NCBI GenBank assembly: GCA_009809945.1 | Contig: WTPW01000089.1 | Location: forward strand, 243,673-307,672 | Length of the DNA: 64,000 nt | Source: Gigaspora margarita | Taxonomy: Eukaryota; Glomeromycota; Glomeromycetes; Diversisporales; Gigasporaceae | Reading direction: 5' to 3' | Position numbers and translations under genes: made by a program | Notes under the pieces: generated by a model | Databases searched by the model: none | What the model was told of the DNA's origin: nothing | Seen by the model: the letters and a program-made list of their open reading frames with translations, nothing else | Shown: in pieces, positions 60,450 through 64,000 of the stretch | Numbering within the stretch: position 1 is the first letter of the stretch | Layout: each line of letters starts with the position of its first letter

Positions 60450-61360
60450 TACTTAAATTATCAAAATCAGCCTAGTGAATTTCAAGATACTTGGGATTAA
60501 AGAAGAGAATATAAGAATTAGCAAATTTACTGTTATACAAATTATTTATTTTCTTTATATACAGTTTAAAAAGTTTTTTTTTGGCATAGTAAAAATTAAA
60601 AAACTAGCATTTTTTTGAGCCAAAGAACAACTTTATTTAAGAGCCCAAAGTCAATTGTAATAATAAAATTCTGTACAAATTACAATTTTGTTTGATAGCT
60701 TTTATTTTAAGAATTTTTGATTTTTTCGCATAGGCGATATATCGCACCCTATAAGATCTAGTGTAATGTGAAATCAAAACAATAAATAAATTCATTAGTT
60801 TAGGTTAGGGTAAGGGTTAGTTTAGGGCAAGGGTTAGGTTAGGGTTAGAGTAGTGTGTTTTAGCGAAGAGTTTCTAATCCAAAATTTTATAAGGAATTTT
60901 TTTTGTTAGAGCATAAATGGTGGTTTCATAGGCAAAATTTAGTGTTATGGCCAATTTTTGAAAAAAAATCATAATTGCTTCGTTCTCACATTACACCTGA
61001 TCCTAAATTCTTATTGGTTGATCAGGTAGCAATATATTGCCATGGCGATAAATATAATAATTTTTATTTTAATATTTTTATACACATTTTGAAAGATTTT
61101 TTTATCATAATGAAAATTTTTACTAAAAAATAATAAAATATGTTTTAAATAACTAACATTTTTTTGAGTCAAAAAACAACTTTACTTAAGAGCCTAAAGT
61201 CAATTTTGATAATAAAATTTTGTGCAAATCATGACTTTTTCTTGGTAATATTTTCTATAGTATTTTGTATAATAGTAAATTTGCCAATTCTTATATTCTC
61301 TTTTTTGATCCCAAGTATTTTGGGATTCACTGGACCAATTTTGATGATTTAACTACTTAT
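60450..61360. mobile_element. TIR element containing telomere-like repeats
   Basis: The left TIR (TTAAATTATCAAAATCAGCC, CTTGGGAT, AGAGAATATAAGAATT) matches the inverse of 61270-61350. A direct repeat of about 70 bp (GAGCCAAAGAACAACTTTATT near 60618 and its relative near 61157) lies inside. The interior has CACCCTATAAGATCTAGTGT and an inverted relative near 60988. Confidence 0.55.
60804..60856 (+). repeat. Degenerate TTAGGG-type repeats
   Basis: About eight imperfect units of TTAGGG/TTAGGTTAGGG in 53 bases, interstitial. Isolated units also occur near 44838. Confidence 0.7.
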
Positions 61361-61384
61361 ATTAGCAGATTTTTGCTATTTGCT

Positions 61385-63017
61385 ATTAAAATTCCAAAAA
61401 TATTAACAATAAATAGCACAATCCAACTCTCTACTCTCAAATTTTGTTTTTATACTGATGGTTCTGTTATTTATATTTCCAACCCAAGATGCTCTACGGG
61501 AATTGCATAGCTCCAAGTTTTTAATAATCATATTTTTTACTCTTTCTTTGCTCAAATTCAAAACTGATCATCTTTATACAAAGCTGAATTAATTGCTATA
61601 CTTTCTGCAATTAGTACTTGCCCTTAAAATAGTAATATAGATATATATACTGATTCTCAATCCATTATTTCAAAGTACAATACACTTACTTTACATGTAC
61701 CAAATTACAACAAACTATATTTATACAAGTACTGGCCTATTTGGCATATTCTTCTTAACCTTATCAAATCATATTCTCTTAATATTAAACTACACAAAGT
61801 GCAAGCACATAGCAACAATAAATACAACAACAAAGCTAATAAACTTGCAAAAAAACTATTTTTTCTCACCCATCCTTGATTTTCGCTCTATAATATTTAC
61901 ACCCCTTTTTCACCTTCATCTACAAAAAATATAATATTGAGCAACCAACATGGCATGCTATAGAAAATATTTGTAATGCACAGACTATTGCTATGTGGTC
62001 CTTTCAACACAAAATCTAACAAATTATTCCTTTTTCTCAACAAATTGATTGGAATACAACCTGGTTATACCATAATCATAACTACAAGTGTACCTATAAC
62101 TATACTAACTTTCAACTTTGTTTTCAAAAATCATTTTGAATTAAATGTATGCTATATATGCTTCCTATATTTTCTTATTTTCTTTCTATAAACCCTCTCT
62201 ACACATATATCCTACTTGTATTACATGCAATCAAACAAATTATCAACTCCACTAGCTATTCTGCCCAGACTTAAATAATATATCTAATATTATTGAAAAC
62301 ACAATCAAAAATTTTCTTTCTCAGACCTATCAGATATATCATCCACTAAACTAAAGCAACTACATAACAACTTTATAACACACTACTGCTTCTCTCCTAC
62401 ATATTCTACACCTTTTAATACTACAACCTTCTATATTACAATCTAGGGCTTTATTTCTATGCCACTAATTAATATTGTATCTCAATATACCTCTTACAAA
62501 AACGCATCCAATACTATTGTTAAACTCCTTCTGCTTATTTCACAAAACATCTATGAACATTTATAGAAACCATATTGTATAAAACTTGCATACTAAAAAT
62601 CTTCACAAAACCTATTACAACAATCTTCACACTCTACATTTACTAAATCTTTATGTATATCCTCTTACAACAAAGCTCTATATACTTCCAATTGTATATG
62701 TGGCTTACCTGACCAACTAATATGAGAACAATACTAATACCTGCCCACCTCTTGGGCTAGCACTTAGAAAAATAGACATTTGGTCTTATAATTTGATCAA
62801 ATATAGCTTTTTTACTAACTCAATTCTCTACATCCAAATCTAGATGAGTTTTAACCACTCTAGTAGGTTTAGGTTGCAGATAATTTAGATAGAATTAGCT
62901 TATCTATAGTCTGAGTTTTAATTCTTGTATAATAACTTGTAACTTGAGAAACCCCATAAGGAATCTCATACATTTTATTAATAAAGATAAGAAAAACCTC
63001 ATCTTAACAAAAAAAAA
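61385..63017 (+). mobile_element. 5'-truncated LINE copy, 1.6 kb
   Basis: Homologous to the RNase H through 3' end of the LINE at 3139: FYTDGSVIYISNPRC, then KAELIAILSAIST and the zinc-knuckle region, in changing frames with stops, ending CCTCATCTTAACAAAAAAAA. The short plus-strand frames in this interval are fragments of it. No clear target duplication. Confidence 0.8.
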
Positions 63018-63429
63018 CCTTTTAATCCACATGTTTAAATAATATTTATAATTAACTCTTTCCAATGATCACTTGTACCAAATTTTTTAAAAAAAACTAA
63101 TCTATAAAAAACTATATAGTTAACATATCTATATACAACAAAACTTTACCAAGCTGCTATCAGATACAAAGTTCATTCACTGGATGTTCTGCACATAAAA
63201 TAGAGATAAAAAAGATATGCAAACTTTTAAGCAAGACACCTTGGTGGGCTTTGGTACTAGTAAGCAAAGTGTAGTAGAAAAACTCTGAAGCTTTGTCAAG
63301 TTCTATAGATATAAGAATAGAAGTAAAGGCTTGGTTAGATATGTTATTCTGTATAGCATAGCTCCTACAACCTCTTTTTGTTTGGTACTTTTCTTTTTAC
63401 CCCTTTGGTCTTTTTTAAAATTTCAACAA

Positions 63430-63530
63430 AAATTAGCATTTTGGTTTACCCTCTTCAAAAGATCAGCAGTGTTTACTCCTTCCTAATTGGGAACATGCCT
63501 ACCAAATTGGAATCAATATTAAAAGTGAGA
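63430..63530 (+). repeat. Fragment related to the retroposed insert at 27052
   Basis: TTTACCCTCTTCAAAAGATCAGCAGTGTTTACTC and following bases match 27445-27520 with conserved reading SSKDQQCLLLPN against PPKDQQCLLCPN. Flanking sequence (63020-63430) is unrecognised AT-rich DNA. Confidence 0.5.
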
Positions 63531-63677
63531 TCTGTTGCTGCAAACGAGATAAACAAAGAATGACGTAACAAATATCTAGAGGGAATACCTGTAATATTTC
63601 TTACTAGAACTTTCTTTTAGACATATAGATTTCTTTTCCTTTTTTTTGCTTTTAATGTACATATTGTATTTTGATAA

Positions 63678-64000
63678 GGGAAGTGCAGTAAATCATGTAA
63701 TTTTTTAGGGGGGAGAGGGGTCCTCGTTTATCATGTCCTATATATATATAGAGTATAATAGCCAATAATATTGAAGTATTTATAATAATAAAAATTTGCA
63801 AAAAGTTGCTATATAGAGAAGTCTAAATTTTACTATGTCAATTGATAAATATCGATTAAGTAAACTTGTTTGGAATCAAAATACATATACCCTGAAATTT
63901 TTATTAAAATTAAAGAAGTTTTTATTATTTAACTTTAATTTTTACGTTTGTCGAATAAATTTTTTTAAAAAATTTTAAAATTTTTGTTGAACAAAAAAAT
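63678..64000. mobile_element. Family P TIR element, copy 3, cut by window end
   Basis: Begins GGAAGTGCAGTAAATCATG and continues collinear with copies 1 and 2 (TCATGTCCTATATATATATAG, TTTTACTATGTCAATTGAT). The right end is outside the window. It shows the uninterrupted site for the foldback in copy 1. Confidence 0.75.

Noticed and set aside
60804..60856. Chromosome end
   Set aside because: The TTAGGG-like units are degenerate, few and followed by kilobases of ordinary repeat DNA.

Overview
This is AT-rich eukaryotic DNA, and no bacterial gene organisation is visible. The best guess for the source is an arbuscular mycorrhizal fungus (Glomeromycotina, Rhizophagus/Gigaspora type). The only apparent host gene is an F-box plus leucine-rich-repeat protein of the kind amplified in those genomes. 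The rest is a dense mix of LINE, hAT, Tigger/pogo, Ty3/gypsy and tRNA-derived SINE copies, with short GT-AG introns in the transposase genes. The assignment is inference; no marker gene is present.

Region by region. 1-3.1 kb: palindromic and foldback repeats. 3.1-9.46 kb: a full-length but broken LINE on the minus strand (APE endonuclease, reverse transcriptase, RNase H, zinc knuckle), with a 406-base assembly gap. It lies next to a long tRNA-headed SINE (9.49-10.90 kb), and both sit in one copy of an A/T-asymmetric repeat (family R). 12.6-22.5 kb: nested TIR elements, a second SINE lineage and more family R. 22.7-32.1 kb: another long SINE, a retroposed sequence, a 5'-truncated LINE copy with a clean target duplication, a SINE split by a hAT element, and many copies of a two-hairpin repeat (family H), one around a second gap. 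32.1-39.4 kb: foldback hAT, another SINE, and a decayed Ty3/gypsy reverse transcriptase interrupted by nested insertions. 39.4-43.4 kb: the most gene-like part, ending in the F-box/LRR gene. 43.5-48.2 kb: hAT and other elements built from short repeated motifs. 48.3-58.1 kb: a Tigger/pogo transposase gene opened by insertions nested several deep. 58.3-64 kb: SINE, an 847-bp foldback, a telomere-like patch, a truncated LINE and the edge of another TIR element.

How the parts relate: the LINE is the likely source of the reverse transcription that moved the SINEs and the retroposed insert (poly(A) tails and 11-17-bp target duplications). Many hAT elements (8-bp duplications) occur as non-autonomous copies, while one 4.4-kb copy carries a recognisable transposase. 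Target duplications were read directly at most junctions, so much of the insertion order can be reconstructed. Most coding regions carry stops or frameshifts, so they are remnants.
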